Positions 36,396-45,433 of a DNA stretch of 64,000 bases are shown here, piece after piece. The position numbers and the translations under genes are program-made. The stretch covers positions 124,001 through 188,000 of the forward strand of contig JAFAFA010000155.1 of assembly GCA_023423695.1 (NCBI GenBank), in the 5' to 3' direction. The stretch's first letter is position 1. Each line of letters starts with the position of its first letter. The notes beneath the pieces are model-generated. The model had not been told where the DNA came from. It worked only from the letters and a program-made list of their open reading frames with translations, and ran no database searches. The stretch is from Pseudomonadota bacterium (GTDB lineage: Bacteria; Pseudomonadota; Alphaproteobacteria; Azospirillales; Azospirillaceae).

Positions 36396-36975
36396 TTGGG
36401 CTTGCCCGGAGAAAGTGGAGAAACAGTGTTTCGGTGCTGCGCGGCGACCTCAAAGGCACAGGGGCTTTGAAAGCCGCGTAAGGAGTGTCGCAAGATTGGA
36501 TTATAGGAGTTTTCGATGTAGTGCCCAACGGCGACCCCAACCTGCTGCTACGAAATAAAGATAGTGTGCCGTACCATTCTGCCTCAAAGGTCTTGAAGAC
36601 AGTCTCCAACTTTGCATTATTGTAGCGACTCCCGTGACTTCTCCTTGAAGCCAAACTTCTGCTATCTTGTAACACCTTCTGGTGATCAGCTGAACAGCAT
36701 TGGCTTCTGCGATTCGCCGAATTTGAGAGGTCGTTCGCCGCCAGAGTCGGTGCGATGTCGTGGAGAGCTGTTCCCGGAATCCGCCCCCATGCTTGGTCAG
36801 CATGGACGCGTGCGGCACATCATTGGGCACAGCGGATCCCGGCGTTCGGCCATCGTGTCCGCCTGACCCCGCTATGGCGCCACGTGCTTGGATACGGTGA
36901 ACGGCGACATTAGCCGTGATTGCGGTGACGTGGTCATCTGCAAGGCACATGGCGGGTAATGGTGGAGGAGCTGTG
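36396..36975. other. Intergenic region upstream of the RTX gene
   Basis: About 580 bases with lower GC than the surroundings in its middle third (around 36500-36680). No gene is supported on either strand. It should contain the promoter of the secreted protein gene, but no clear promoter motif is seen. The AT-richer patch may be foreign DNA or a regulatory region. Confidence 0.45.
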
Positions 36976-39900
36976 ATGAGCAATCTTACCGTTCTGGATG
37001 TCACCCGTGCCAGCACCACCGCCGTGGGCACTCAGGGCTATGGCGACACCGAGTTGACCATGGCGCCTTTCATTTCGGCCGATGGCACCAAGGTGGCATT
37101 CCACAGCGTGGCGCCGAACCTCGTGCCGGGCGATACCAACAACGGCTATGACATCTTCGTCAAGGATCTGGAAACCGGGGAAATCGTCCGCGCCAACACG
37201 GCGCTCGACGGGTCCCAAGCCGAGGGTGATTTTGGCGGGCTCTACCCCCTCCTGTCGGCTGACGGCTCCAAGGTGGCCTTCCGGAGCGCCGCCTCGAACC
37301 TTGTGCCGGGCGACACCAACGGCTTGGACGACGTGTTCGTCAAGAATCTGGAGTCCGGGCAGATCATTCGCGTCGAGCAGTCCGAGAACAGCGGCAGCCA
37401 TCATATGTCGGCCGACGGCAGCAGGGTCGCCGTGCAGGCCAACGGCGGGATCTACGTTCAGGATCTGGCAAGCGGAGCGGTGATCCGCGCCGACGTCGAT
37501 GCGGCTGGGGTCCCGGTGCTCGGAAACACCTATTCCCCGTTCCTGACGGCCGACGGTAGCAGAGTGGCCTTCGCCGCAGCCGGCTTCGTCGACGAAAGCG
37601 GGGCGGGTGTGTTCCTGAAGGACCTCTCGACCGGCGCCATTGTCAAGATCGCCAGCGGTGCCTTGAACTTCCGGCTGTCCGAGGACGGCACCAAGGTGGC
37701 GTACACGAGTTCTGCCGCCGATCTGGTTCCCGGAGACACCAACGACCAGCCTGACGTGTTCGTCACCGATCTGAAGACCTGGCAAACCACTCGCGTCAAC
37801 ACGACGAACCTTGGAGCCCAGTCGAGCGGAGAGGCGTTCGTCACCGATCTCTCGGCCGATGGGACGAGGGTTGTGTTCGCAAGCGCCGCCGCTGACCTCG
37901 TTCCGGACGACACCAACGGGACCACGGATGTGTTCGTCAAGGATCTGGCATCCGGCGCCATCGTCCGGGTCAGCGTTGGAGCCGGTGGAGTACAGGCCAA
38001 TGGCCCGTCCGAGGCCGGCTCCGTGTCGGCCGATGGCGGCACGGTGTCTTTCGAGAGCTTGGCCAGCAACCTCGTCCCGGGAGACACCAACGGCGCCTTC
38101 GATGTGTTCGTGGCCCGCTTGAACCAGCCGGTCGGCCGCACTCTGGTGGGCAGCGGACGCGACGACATGCTGGACGGCGGGACCGGCGATGATGTGCTCG
38201 CGGGGGCCGGCGGCAACGATCTGGTGCTCGGTCGCGGCGGCAACGACCGTCTACGCGGTGGGGGAGGCCGCGACACACTGGATGGCGGAACCGGCAGCGA
38301 TACGCTGGATGGGGACAGAGGCGCCGACACGCTGATCGGCGGCGCCGGACCCGACACCGTGAACGGCAACGATGGCAATGACACGATCCTCTGGAGGAAC
38401 GGAGACGGCTCCGATCTGGTCAACGGTGGCAACGGCAGCGATCGCCAGATGGTCAACGGGACGGCTGTGCGCGACGCGTTCTCCGTGGGCGCCGGCATAG
38501 GCAACACCGCGGTCGTCACCCTCACTGGGGACACATCGTCCAAACTGACGCTGAGCGATGTCGAAACCCTGGAGGTCGATGGACTGGGCGGCGACGACCA
38601 GTTCGCGGTCAACTTCTTCTCCGGCACGGACCTGCCGTCGGTGCTGCCATCGGTGCGGTTCGATGGCGGGACCGGTAGCGATGTCCAACTCCTCAACGTG
38701 GCGGGACTGGGGAACGCCTTCACGGTCGGTGCCAGCGGCGGAACGGCGATCGTCGACCGCACCAGCGGAACCCCTTTCCAACTCACGCTGAACGACGTCG
38801 AGACCCTGGAGGTCCACACGAGTTCCCCGGGTCTGCCGTCCGGAGAAAACCGGCTCACGCTGAACGCCTTGGCCGGGACAGACGTGTCACGGGTGGTGTT
38901 CCGGGGCGACGCGCTCGGCAGGGATGTCCTGGATGGCAGCGGCACCGACGTACCGATCTCCGCCATCGGTGGGGACGAACGCCCGAATCGTGAGGGGCTC
39001 AATGACCATGACACGCTGATGGGCGGCTCGGCCGACGATGTGCTCGAGGGGCGTGGCGGCGATGACAGCCTTAACGGCGGTGGGGGTGCCGACACGCTGA
39101 TCGGGGGAATCGGCCGCGACACACTGGATGGCGCCGATGGCGATGATACGTTCGTCTGGCTCAGTACGCGCGATTACCAGGATGGCATCGACACCGTCCA
39201 CGGTGGCCGCGGCAACGATACCCAGCGTGTCGGAGGGTCAACACTGGCCGGCGTCTTTACCCTCGGCGCGAGCGGCGGTGCGGCGGTCCTGAGTTTCCAG
39301 GACGGTTCCGCAACCCCAAACGACTTCCTGACCCTGGAGGGTGTCGAAACCTTGGAGTTCGACGCGGAGGTTTCCTTTGCGGGCCGGCGCAGCGAATTGA
39401 CGATCACCGGCCTGGTCGGTACGGGCTTGAAGGTGGTGGTATTCAATGGCTCATCCGGGAACGATGCCGTGAATGGCGCCGGCACCGGAGTCAGGATCAC
39501 CGCGTCCGGCGGGTTGGGCGATGACACGTTGACAGGTGGTTCGGCCAAGGACGTGTTGAATGGTGACAGCGGCAACGACCGTCTCTTTGGCGGCAAGGGA
39601 GCCGATACGCTGAACGGCGGGATGGGGGACGATCACCTCTTCGGCAATCAGGGGGCCGATTTGCTGACGGGTGGTGGTGGCGCCGACATTTTCGGTTTCG
39701 TCGGCAGCACCGCCGCCGATGTCATCACTGACTTCGACTTCAGCGCGGGGGACCGCATCGGCATCGCCGCGGGGACCACCTACACGGTAGGCCAGAACAC
39801 CGTCGGGGAGGCGGTGATTGCCTTCTCCAGTTCGGACCGCGTGACCCTGACCGGCATCGCGGGCGATCAGATCACCCCTGCCTTTTTCGTAATCGTCTGA
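36976..39900 (+). CDS. Secreted PD40/TolB-like propeller plus RTX calcium-binding protein
   Basis: About 974 residues with no N-terminal signal peptide. Residues 20-390 hold some seven to eight repeats of the form SADGTKVAF, NLVPGDTN, DVFVKDLETG, a PD40-like propeller. From about 390 come RTX nonapeptides (GGTGDDVLAG, GGNDRLRGG, GGTGSDTLDG), then two beta-rich spacers (LTLSDVETLEVD type), a second and a third RTX block, and a C-terminal GADIFGF, DVITDFDFSAGDRIGI segment typical of type I secretion substrates. The ATG at 36976 follows GGAGGAG. No type I secretion genes are adjacent. Confidence 0.87.
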   Translation: MSNLTVLDVTRASTTAVGTQGYGDTELTMAPFISADGTKVAFHSVAPNLVPGDTNNGYDIFVKDLETGEIVRANTALDGSQAEGDFGGLYPLLSADGSKVAFRSAASNLVPGDTNGLDDVFVKNLESGQIIRVEQSENSGSHHMSADGSRVAVQANGGIYVQDLASGAVIRADVDAAGVPVLGNTYSPFLTADGSRVAFAAAGFVDESGAGVFLKDLSTGAIVKIASGALNFRLSEDGTKVAYTSSAADLVPGDTNDQPDVFVTDLKTWQTTRVNTTNLGAQSSGEAFVTDLSADGTRVVFASAAADLVPDDTNGTTDVFVKDLASGAIVRVSVGAGGVQANGPSEAGSVSADGGTVSFESLASNLVPGDTNGAFDVFVARLNQPVGRTLVGSGRDDMLDGGTGDDVLAGAGGNDLVLGRGGNDRLRGGGGRDTLDGGTGSDTLDGDRGADTLIGGAGPDTVNGNDGNDTILWRNGDGSDLVNGGNGSDRQMVNGTAVRDAFSVGAGIGNTAVVTLTGDTSSKLTLSDVETLEVDGLGGDDQFAVNFFSGTDLPSVLPSVRFDGGTGSDVQLLNVAGLGNAFTVGASGGTAIVDRTSGTPFQLTLNDVETLEVHTSSPGLPSGENRLTLNALAGTDVSRVVFRGDALGRDVLDGSGTDVPISAIGGDERPNREGLNDHDTLMGGSADDVLEGRGGDDSLNGGGGADTLIGGIGRDTLDGADGDDTFVWLSTRDYQDGIDTVHGGRGNDTQRVGGSTLAGVFTLGASGGAAVLSFQDGSATPNDFLTLEGVETLEFDAEVSFAGRRSELTITGLVGTGLKVVVFNGSSGNDAVNGAGTGVRITASGGLGDDTLTGGSAKDVLNGDSGNDRLFGGKGADTLNGGMGDDHLFGNQGADLLTGGGGADIFGFVGSTAADVITDFDFSAGDRIGIAAGTTYTVGQNTVGEAVIAFSSSDRVTLTGIAGDQITPAFFVIV

Positions 39901-39918
39901 TCGGGAGGAACTCGGCAG

Positions 39919-39952
39919 GTCGGCTCCAGATGGGAACACCGTCGGAGCCGAC
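39919..39952 (+). terminator. Stem-loop after the RTX gene
   Basis: GTCGGCTCC pairs perfectly with GGAGCCGAC around a 16-base loop, beginning 18 bases after the stop codon. No T-run follows, so it is a weak or Rho-assisted terminator or an mRNA-end stabiliser. Confidence 0.5.
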
Positions 39953-40057
39953 GAGTCGACGGTGTCATCTACCGCTGTCCGCGGCATTCTGCAGTGTTTG
40001 CCATACAGGCTCCATGTCCGTATTTGCAGAATGGATCAGACATCTCGGGAGAGACGC

Positions 40058-40984
40058 TTATCCGGTCTCCGACGGCCTGCGCAGGATGGGCAGCGGGATG
40101 CCGCGCTGCTCCTCGGCCGCCTTATGGACGGCGTCCCAGTCCACTCGTGACGCCGCACGGCCCGCGGCGCGGGTGACGGCCTCTTCAAGCTTCGGAAACC
40201 AGGGTGCTTCGAAGCGCCCGGTCTCCTCCAGGGTATCGGCCTGCCGGGTGGTCAGGTGCACCTCTATGTACAGGGTGTCGCCGAGCCAGCCGAGTTTCAC
40301 CGGCTCGTCCACGACACGAACCGGGGTACCGACAGGCACCGCTTGGTACAGGCGCTCGATGTCCCGGTTGTGCAGGCGGAAACAGCCATGGCTCACCCGC
40401 CGCCCGACACCGTAGGGCTTGTTGGTCCCATGGACGACGATTCCCGGCCAGTCCAGGTACAAGGCTTTTGGTCCCAGCGGGTTGTCCGGCCCCGGCGGGA
40501 CGAAGGACGGCAGCTCCGGATCCTCCTCCCGCATACGCGCGGTGGGCATCCATGGTGGGTCGACACGCTTGGCCCGGACCTGGGTGGAGCCGGTCCGCAG
40601 GTTGGCGGCTTCGGCTCCGATACCCACGGGAACGCTGGCCGGCGGCTTCCCCTTTGCGAAATGGTAGAGGCGCTGCTCCGCCAGATTGATCACGATGCCA
40701 CTGCGCGGCCCGGAGGGCAGGATGTGTGCGGTCGGCAGCACCACCAGCGCCCCATCGCCTGGCAGCCACGGGTCGATGGTCGGGTTTGCCATGATGATCT
40801 CGGTGTAGCCCAGATCGTTGTCGATGGCGATGTCGGCCAGCGTGTCGTCCGCTGAGGCAAAGACGATGCCGAATGGTGGCGATCCCATGATGTCGGCCGC
40901 CACCGCCGGCACCGGCGCAAAGGCCAGGGCCACTAGGACCGTGGGGAGAATCACCATCGGACGGAGCAGGCCGGCGGCGCCCAC
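40058..40984 (-). CDS. L,D-transpeptidase (ErfK/YbiS/YcfS/YnhG family)
   Basis: About 308 residues: signal peptide (VILPTVLVALAFAPVPAVAA), a LysM-like segment (ADDTLADIAIDNDLGYTEIIMANP), and a YkuD catalytic domain with HGTNKPYGVGRRVSHGCFRL containing the catalytic cysteine. Such enzymes attach lipoproteins to peptidoglycan or form 3-3 crosslinks. It starts seven bases after the small lipoprotein gene, its probable substrate. The first codon is GTG at 40984; an ATG nine codons in is an alternative. Confidence 0.88.
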   Translation of the reverse strand: MGAAGLLRPMVILPTVLVALAFAPVPAVAADIMGSPPFGIVFASADDTLADIAIDNDLGYTEIIMANPTIDPWLPGDGALVVLPTAHILPSGPRSGIVINLAEQRLYHFAKGKPPASVPVGIGAEAANLRTGSTQVRAKRVDPPWMPTARMREEDPELPSFVPPGPDNPLGPKALYLDWPGIVVHGTNKPYGVGRRVSHGCFRLHNRDIERLYQAVPVGTPVRVVDEPVKLGWLGDTLYIEVHLTTRQADTLEETGRFEAPWFPKLEEAVTRAAGRAASRVDWDAVHKAAEEQRGIPLPILRRPSETG

Positions 40985-40990
40985 GGCGAC

Positions 40991-41254
40991 CTACGTACGG
41001 GTCTTCCGTTGGCTGCGGCTGAACATGCGATCCGCCTTTTCATTCGCCGCCCTGGCGTCCGCCGCTGCGGCGCGCGCCTGTTCGGCCGATTGCTGAGCGG
41101 CGTTGGCGGCCCGCGTCGCCTCGGCTTTCGCGTCGTTGGCCGTGGCTTGCGTCTGAGTCAGAAGGGCGCGGTCTTCCGCGCTCAACCCGGAGCACGCGGT
41201 CGCGAGCAGGGCGCCCAGAAGGGCGATGGAGGCGTTGCGCAAGAACATGGACAT
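40991..41254 (-). CDS. Lpp/OprI-like alanine-zipper outer-membrane lipoprotein
   Basis: This is an 87-residue protein with signal peptide and lipobox (LLATACSG), then a single alanine-rich coiled coil with heptads (AKAEATRAANAAQQSAEQAR) and a basic tail ending RKTRT. It resembles Pseudomonas OprI and E. coli Lpp, which tie the outer membrane to peptidoglycan. The neighbouring L,D-transpeptidase may join it via a C-terminal lysine. The ATG at 41254 has GGAGAAGG upstream. Confidence 0.8.
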   Translation of the reverse strand: MSMFLRNASIALLGALLATACSGLSAEDRALLTQTQATANDAKAEATRAANAAQQSAEQARAAAADARAANEKADRMFSRSQRKTRT

Positions 41255-41384
41255 GACCTTCTCCTCTGTGAAGCCAAGAGCCGGGCGACGGGCCGGACGG
41301 CAGGACGTCCCGCGCAGGAGAGCCGCCCCGCCCGCTCGCCCGGTACAGTGATCGTCAAGCTTCGACGAGGCTGCCGCCGCCGCA

Positions 41385-41840
41385 TTAACCTGTGTAAAGA
41401 CGTCGGCAGGGTTTGTAGCCGCCTTCGATGACGGTGAAGACGGTGACGCAAGCCTCGGCGCGGGAACAGAACCGCCGCCGGTCGAGCGGTTCGCCTTCGG
41501 GCGTCGCGAAGAAGCTCTCGCACATGGCGTTGTCGTAGGCATCCCCGACTGAGCCCATGGACGTGCGAACTTGGCCCGGGAATGGCAAATTTGCCGGGAT
41601 GTCGCGCTCCTGGCGCAGTTGCCGGTTCTCGCGGAGCAGGCGAGCCAACTCCTCCTTTCCGGAACTGCTCAGGACGTCGCTGCGTTGACCGGCATTGCGA
41701 TCGGCTTGAGCCACCCAGTGGCGGATCGCCTGGACGGATGGAGCGGTTCGGTTGGCCGGTTCTACCGGCGTTTTGTCCGAAATTGCCATTTGCTTCGCGT
41801 TGAGGCGACGTAAGGCATGCTGTGTAATGTATACCAGCAC
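41385..41840 (-). pseudogene. IS3-family transposase, internally deleted
   Basis: One minus frame joins an OrfA piece (SSSGKEELARLLRENRQLRQ) directly to an OrfB C-terminal piece (SMGSVGDAYDNAMCESFFAT, then LDRRRFCSRAEACVTVFTVI). Most of OrfB, including its first two catalytic residues, is missing. The element is dead. Confidence 0.82.
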
Positions 41841-41925
41841 GGCCGCGAAGCAGAAGGCTGATTTTCCTCAGAAATCTGTGCAGGGCTGAAGCGATTCTTT
41901 GCAACTGAAGCAATGGATGATCGCC

Positions 41926-42900
41926 ATGCAAATGATTCCGGTGACCGTGTTGACCGGATTTCTCGGGGCCGGCAAGACGACCCTGCTCAACCGCATCCTG
42001 GCTGAACGCGGCGGCGAGCGAACCGCCGTCATCGTCAACGAATATGGAGAGCTCGGCATCGACGGGCTGCTCGTGACGGCGACAAGCGAGACGATCATCG
42101 AACTCAACAACGGCTGCGTTTGCTGCGTCGTCCGCGGCGACCTGATCGGCGCCTTGCTAAGGCTGGTCGAAGACGGGCGCGGGTTCGACCGGGTCGTGAT
42201 CGAGACGAGCGGGCTGGCCGACCCGGCACCGGTGATCCAGTCCTTCGTGCTGGACGAAGGGCTGCGCGGACGCTTCGCGCTGGACGCCATCGTCACCGTG
42301 GCCGATGCCCGTCACCTGCCGCTGCAGCTCAGCCACGACGAGGCGCGCGAACAGATCGCCTTCGCCGATGTGATCCTGCTGAACAAGATCGACCTGGAAC
42401 CCGCGGGGAATCTCGATGCCGTGGAGCGCGACATCCGCCGGCTCAACCCCTTGGCCCGCATCCACCGCACCGAAGAGTGCGCCCTGCCTCTCTCGGACAT
42501 CCTCGGGATCGGTGCCTTCGACCTGCGGAACATCCTGCGTCTCGACCCCGATATCCTCGAGGAGCATGAGCACGAGCATGATGCCGGCATCGGCTGCGTG
42601 GCCTTTCGCGAGGCCGGGCGTCTCGATCCGGCGGCGGTCGACCGCTGGCTCAACCAGCTCGTCCAGGAGAAGGGGCGCGACCTGCTGCGCGCCAAGGGCG
42701 TGCTGAATCTCGACGGCCAGGGGCGACGCTTCGTTTTCCACGGCGTCCACATGACCTTGGACGGCCGGCCCGGCCGGCCCTGGAAGCCCGGCGAGGAACG
42801 GCTGAACCAACTCGTCTTCATCGGCCGCAACCTCGATGCCGGAACGCTCCTGGAAGGGCTCCGCGGCTGCGCGGCTCGGGCGGACGCCGCCGTCCTCTGA
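41926..42900 (+). CDS. CobW/P47K-type G3E GTPase, nitrile hydratase activator
   Basis: About 324 residues with P-loop GFLGAGKTTLLNR, a metal-binding CxCC motif in NNGCVCCVVRGDL, switch IETSGLADPAP, NKIDL for guanine recognition, a histidine/acid stretch (EEHEHEHD) and a CobW C-terminal domain. G3E proteins deliver metal using GTP; P47K activators do this for nitrile hydratase. It lies 36 bases before the beta-subunit gene. Several ATGs (41917, 41926, 41932) could be the start. Confidence 0.88.
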   Translation: MQMIPVTVLTGFLGAGKTTLLNRILAERGGERTAVIVNEYGELGIDGLLVTATSETIIELNNGCVCCVVRGDLIGALLRLVEDGRGFDRVVIETSGLADPAPVIQSFVLDEGLRGRFALDAIVTVADARHLPLQLSHDEAREQIAFADVILLNKIDLEPAGNLDAVERDIRRLNPLARIHRTEECALPLSDILGIGAFDLRNILRLDPDILEEHEHEHDAGIGCVAFREAGRLDPAAVDRWLNQLVQEKGRDLLRAKGVLNLDGQGRRFVFHGVHMTLDGRPGRPWKPGEERLNQLVFIGRNLDAGTLLEGLRGCAARADAAVL

Positions 42901-42936
42901 CGCTTCTGATCCCGTCCCCATTTCAGGAAGCACCCA

Positions 42937-43659
42937 ATGAAGCTGCAACATTACCTCGGAGGCATCGAAGGCCTGGGCCCCGTCGCGGTCGAAAAGCGTG
43001 TGTTCGTGGAGGAGTGGGAAAAGCGCATCTTCGGCATTCACACGGCCATGATGGCGCTCAGCCCGCAATTGCCGCTTCCCGCCACACCGAGCGCCTTCCA
43101 CACCGTCTGGACCTGGGCCCACCTGCGCACCGGAGCCGAGGGCCTCAACCCCTTCGATTACTTCAAATACCGCTACTACGAGAAATGGCTGGGCGGCATC
43201 AGCGGCTACTTCATCGAGAACGGCTACATCACGGAGGAGGAGCTGGACGCCCGCACGGCCGAGTATCTCGCCGATCCGGACAAGCCGCTGCCGGAGGGCG
43301 GCGCGCCGGAGATCGACCGGCGCGTGGAACGCTATCTGGCCGAAGGGGATTCGCCCAAGCGCGATGCCGCGGTCCTTCCCGACTTCCGGGAAGGGGATAC
43401 CGTCACGGTCAGGAATGTGCCGACGGTCGAACACACCCGCCTGCCGGGTTTCCTGCGCAACCATAGCGGCGTGGTCGAGACGGTCTATCCGGGGGCCTAC
43501 GGCTATCTGACCGATACCGGGGCAGACGGCGTCGGCGCGCCGATGCCGGTCTATTGCGTGCGCTTCGAGGCCGCGGATCTGTGGCCCGGCAACACGGAGC
43601 CGAACGTCACGCTCTACGCCGACCTCTACGCAGCCTACGTCGCCAAGCCCGCCGCCTGA
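42937..43659 (+). CDS. nthB: Nitrile hydratase beta subunit
   Basis: This is a 240-residue protein with the typical N-terminus (MKLQHYLGGIEGLGPV), the helical WTWAHLRTGAEGLNPFDYFKYRYYEKWL region and the SH3-like C-terminal barrel (FREGDTVTVRNVPT, HTRLPGFLRNHSG, VRFEAADLWPG). With the alpha subunit it hydrates nitriles to amides in the cytoplasm. Gene order beta-alpha is that of cobalt-type enzymes. It starts 36 bases after the activator gene. Confidence 0.95.
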   Translation: MKLQHYLGGIEGLGPVAVEKRVFVEEWEKRIFGIHTAMMALSPQLPLPATPSAFHTVWTWAHLRTGAEGLNPFDYFKYRYYEKWLGGISGYFIENGYITEEELDARTAEYLADPDKPLPEGGAPEIDRRVERYLAEGDSPKRDAAVLPDFREGDTVTVRNVPTVEHTRLPGFLRNHSGVVETVYPGAYGYLTDTGADGVGAPMPVYCVRFEAADLWPGNTEPNVTLYADLYAAYVAKPAA

Positions 43660-43674
43660 CCGGAGCCATCGAGA

Positions 43675-44295
43675 ATGACCGATCGTTTCCACCATCCCGA
43701 GGATCGCGAAGCCCGGAGCGCCGCACGCGTCCGCGCCCTCGAAGCGCTGCTCATCGAAAAGGGCATCATCACCAGCAAGACCGTGGACACGGTGCTGGAC
43801 GTCTTCGAAACCAAGATGGGTCCGTTCAACGGCGCCAGGATCGTCGCCCGCGCCTGGGTCGATCCGGCTTTCAAGAAGCGGCTGATCGAGGACGCGCCGG
43901 CTGCCATCGCCGATATGACGGACCTGCCGGACGGCATGGCCGGTGCCGAGGGCGAACACATGCGCGCCGTGGCGAATGGCGAGGGCGTCCACAACCTCGT
44001 CATCTGCACGCTCTGCTCCTGCTATCCCTGGCCGGTGCTGGGGCTGCCGCCCTACTGGTACAAGGACCCGACCTTCCGCAGCCGCGCCGCCCGCGAGCCG
44101 CGGGCCGTGCTGAAGGAATTCGGGCTGTCCGTGCCCGAAAGCACCGAGGTCAAGGTCTGGGACAGCAGCGCGCAGATCCGCTGGTTCGTCATTCCCGAGC
44201 GCCCCGCCGGCACGGAAGGGATGAGCGAAAGCGAACTGGCCGCCCTCGTCACGCCGGAAACCATGATGGGCGTGGCGGTGGCGACGCCCCCCTGA
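43675..44295 (+). CDS. nthA: Nitrile hydratase alpha subunit, cobalt type
   Basis: This is a 206-residue protein whose metal site is CTLCSC (C111, C114, C116). Threonine at the second position marks a cobalt (III) enzyme; iron enzymes have CSLCSC. The flanking YPWPVLGLPPYWYK and SAQIRWFVIPERP segments are typical. It begins 15 bases after the beta gene. No iron-type signature is present. Confidence 0.96.
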   Translation: MTDRFHHPEDREARSAARVRALEALLIEKGIITSKTVDTVLDVFETKMGPFNGARIVARAWVDPAFKKRLIEDAPAAIADMTDLPDGMAGAEGEHMRAVANGEGVHNLVICTLCSCYPWPVLGLPPYWYKDPTFRSRAAREPRAVLKEFGLSVPESTEVKVWDSSAQIRWFVIPERPAGTEGMSESELAALVTPETMMGVAVATPP

Positions 44296-44321
44296 ACCCC
44301 GAACCGGCAGGAGAAACGCGC

Positions 44322-44678
44322 ATGCTGACCCGCTTCGAACATTTCGCCCTGACCAGCATGGCCGGGTCCGGGGAGTCCCCGCCCCGTGCCAATGGCACTC
44401 TCTGTTTCGCCGAGGAGTGGGAGCGGTCGGCCTTCGGAGTGGCGCTCGCGCTGGCCCGCGAAGGCCATTTCGAATGGGAGGATTTCCGCCGGAACCTGAT
44501 CGCCGCCATCGGCGACTGGGAGCGGACCCAGACCGCCGACGGTTCCGCCTGGAACTACTACGAGCAGTGGTTGAGCGCCCTGGAGGCGACGATTCTCCAA
44601 TCCGGCCTGGCGACCCTGGACGAGTTGTCGGCCCGCATGGCCGCAGCCACCGCGCCTGCCGGCACGCAATCGGCCTGA
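44322..44678 (+). CDS. Nitrile hydratase accessory protein (p14K/NhlE-like)
   Basis: This is a 118-residue homologue of the beta-subunit N-terminus: FAEEWERSAFGVALAL, EWEDFRRNLIAAIGDWE and WNYYEQWLSALEATIL. Such proteins hold the alpha subunit during cobalt insertion and are exchanged by subunit swapping. The ATG at 44322 follows GGCAGGAG; a longer overlapping frame covers the 3' part of the alpha gene and is rejected. Confidence 0.9.
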   Translation: MLTRFEHFALTSMAGSGESPPRANGTLCFAEEWERSAFGVALALAREGHFEWEDFRRNLIAAIGDWERTQTADGSAWNYYEQWLSALEATILQSGLATLDELSARMAAATAPAGTQSA

Positions 44679-44707
44679 TCCCAATATCCGAACATCGGGA
44701 GACATCC

Positions 44708-45361
44708 ATGCACATCGAACCCGGCATGCTGTCCGCCGCCAAGATCGTCGGCGCCGACGCCGCCGCGCTCAGCCTTCTCGCCACGCACACTCCTGCCTTC
44801 CTGCGCCGGCCGCTCGAATGGGCCAAGGCGCTCCTGGCGGCCGTCTTCTTCTCTGTCTTCATGGAGGTCTGGCACCAGCCGGTCGGCCCATCGGAACTGC
44901 ACTTCATCGGCGCGTCGGCCATCTATTTCATCTTCGGCTTCCGGGCGACCCTGTTCGGGTTCGCCATCGGACTGGCGTTGCAGGCCCTGCTGTTCGAACC
45001 GCAGGATCTCGCGCATCTCGCCGTCAATTCGCTGTCGCTGATGGTGCCGCTGGCCGCCGCCCACGCCATGGGCGGAAAGCGCCTGCTGGAGTCCGGCGGT
45101 CTGACCTCGATCCGCTGGTCGTCGGTGCTGCGCTTCGATGCCGTCTATTACGGCGGCGTGGTCGCCATGGTCGGCTTCTGGCTGATGCTGGGCGAACAGG
45201 CGACGCCGTTCGCGGATTGGATGATTTTCGCCGCCGCCTATCTGCCGGTGGTGCTGTGCGAACCGGCGATCAGCTGTGGGCTGTTGCGGGCGCTGGGGCG
45301 GCTGGAGGCCGGCAATCCGCTGCTCCGCGTCACCACGCTCCGCGACCCGGCTCTTGCCTGA
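44708..45361 (+). CDS. CbiM-like cobalt transport permease, solitary
   Basis: This is a 217-residue membrane protein starting MHIEPGMLSAAKIVGADAAA; the N-terminal His2 is the metal-binding residue of CbiM/NikM energy-coupling permeases. About six helices follow, with FFSVFMEVWHQPVGPSELHF near 65. It begins 29 bases after the p14K gene and ends the nitrile hydratase operon. No cbiN, cbiQ or cbiO is present, so it either works alone or borrows an ATPase encoded elsewhere. Cobalt supply to the enzyme is the evident role. Confidence 0.83.
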   Translation: MHIEPGMLSAAKIVGADAAALSLLATHTPAFLRRPLEWAKALLAAVFFSVFMEVWHQPVGPSELHFIGASAIYFIFGFRATLFGFAIGLALQALLFEPQDLAHLAVNSLSLMVPLAAAHAMGGKRLLESGGLTSIRWSSVLRFDAVYYGGVVAMVGFWLMLGEQATPFADWMIFAAAYLPVVLCEPAISCGLLRALGRLEAGNPLLRVTTLRDPALA

Positions 45362-45380
45362 CAGTTGGTATGCCAAATAC

Positions 45381-45415
45381 AATCGGGCGGCTGGGGGCCT
45401 TTCAGCCGCCCGATT
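45381..45415 (+). terminator. Strong hairpin after the nitrile hydratase operon
   Basis: AATCGGGCGGCTG and CAGCCGCCCGATT pair perfectly over 13 bases around a 9-base loop, 19 bases after the CbiM stop and 18 before the regulator start. There is no T-run. It may terminate the operon, or act as an attenuator or operator for the regulator. Confidence 0.6.
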
Positions 45416-45433
45416 GCAGGAAGAACCTCTTTC

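Noticed and set aside
36501..37031. A 176-codon minus-strand frame upstream of the RTX gene
   Set aside because: No recognisable motif, no ribosome site, and it runs into the RTX coding region antisense.
42157..44922. A 921-codon minus-strand frame
   Set aside because: It is antisense to cobW, nthB, nthA, the p14K-like gene and the start of cbiM, and its composition is that of a third-position GC shadow.
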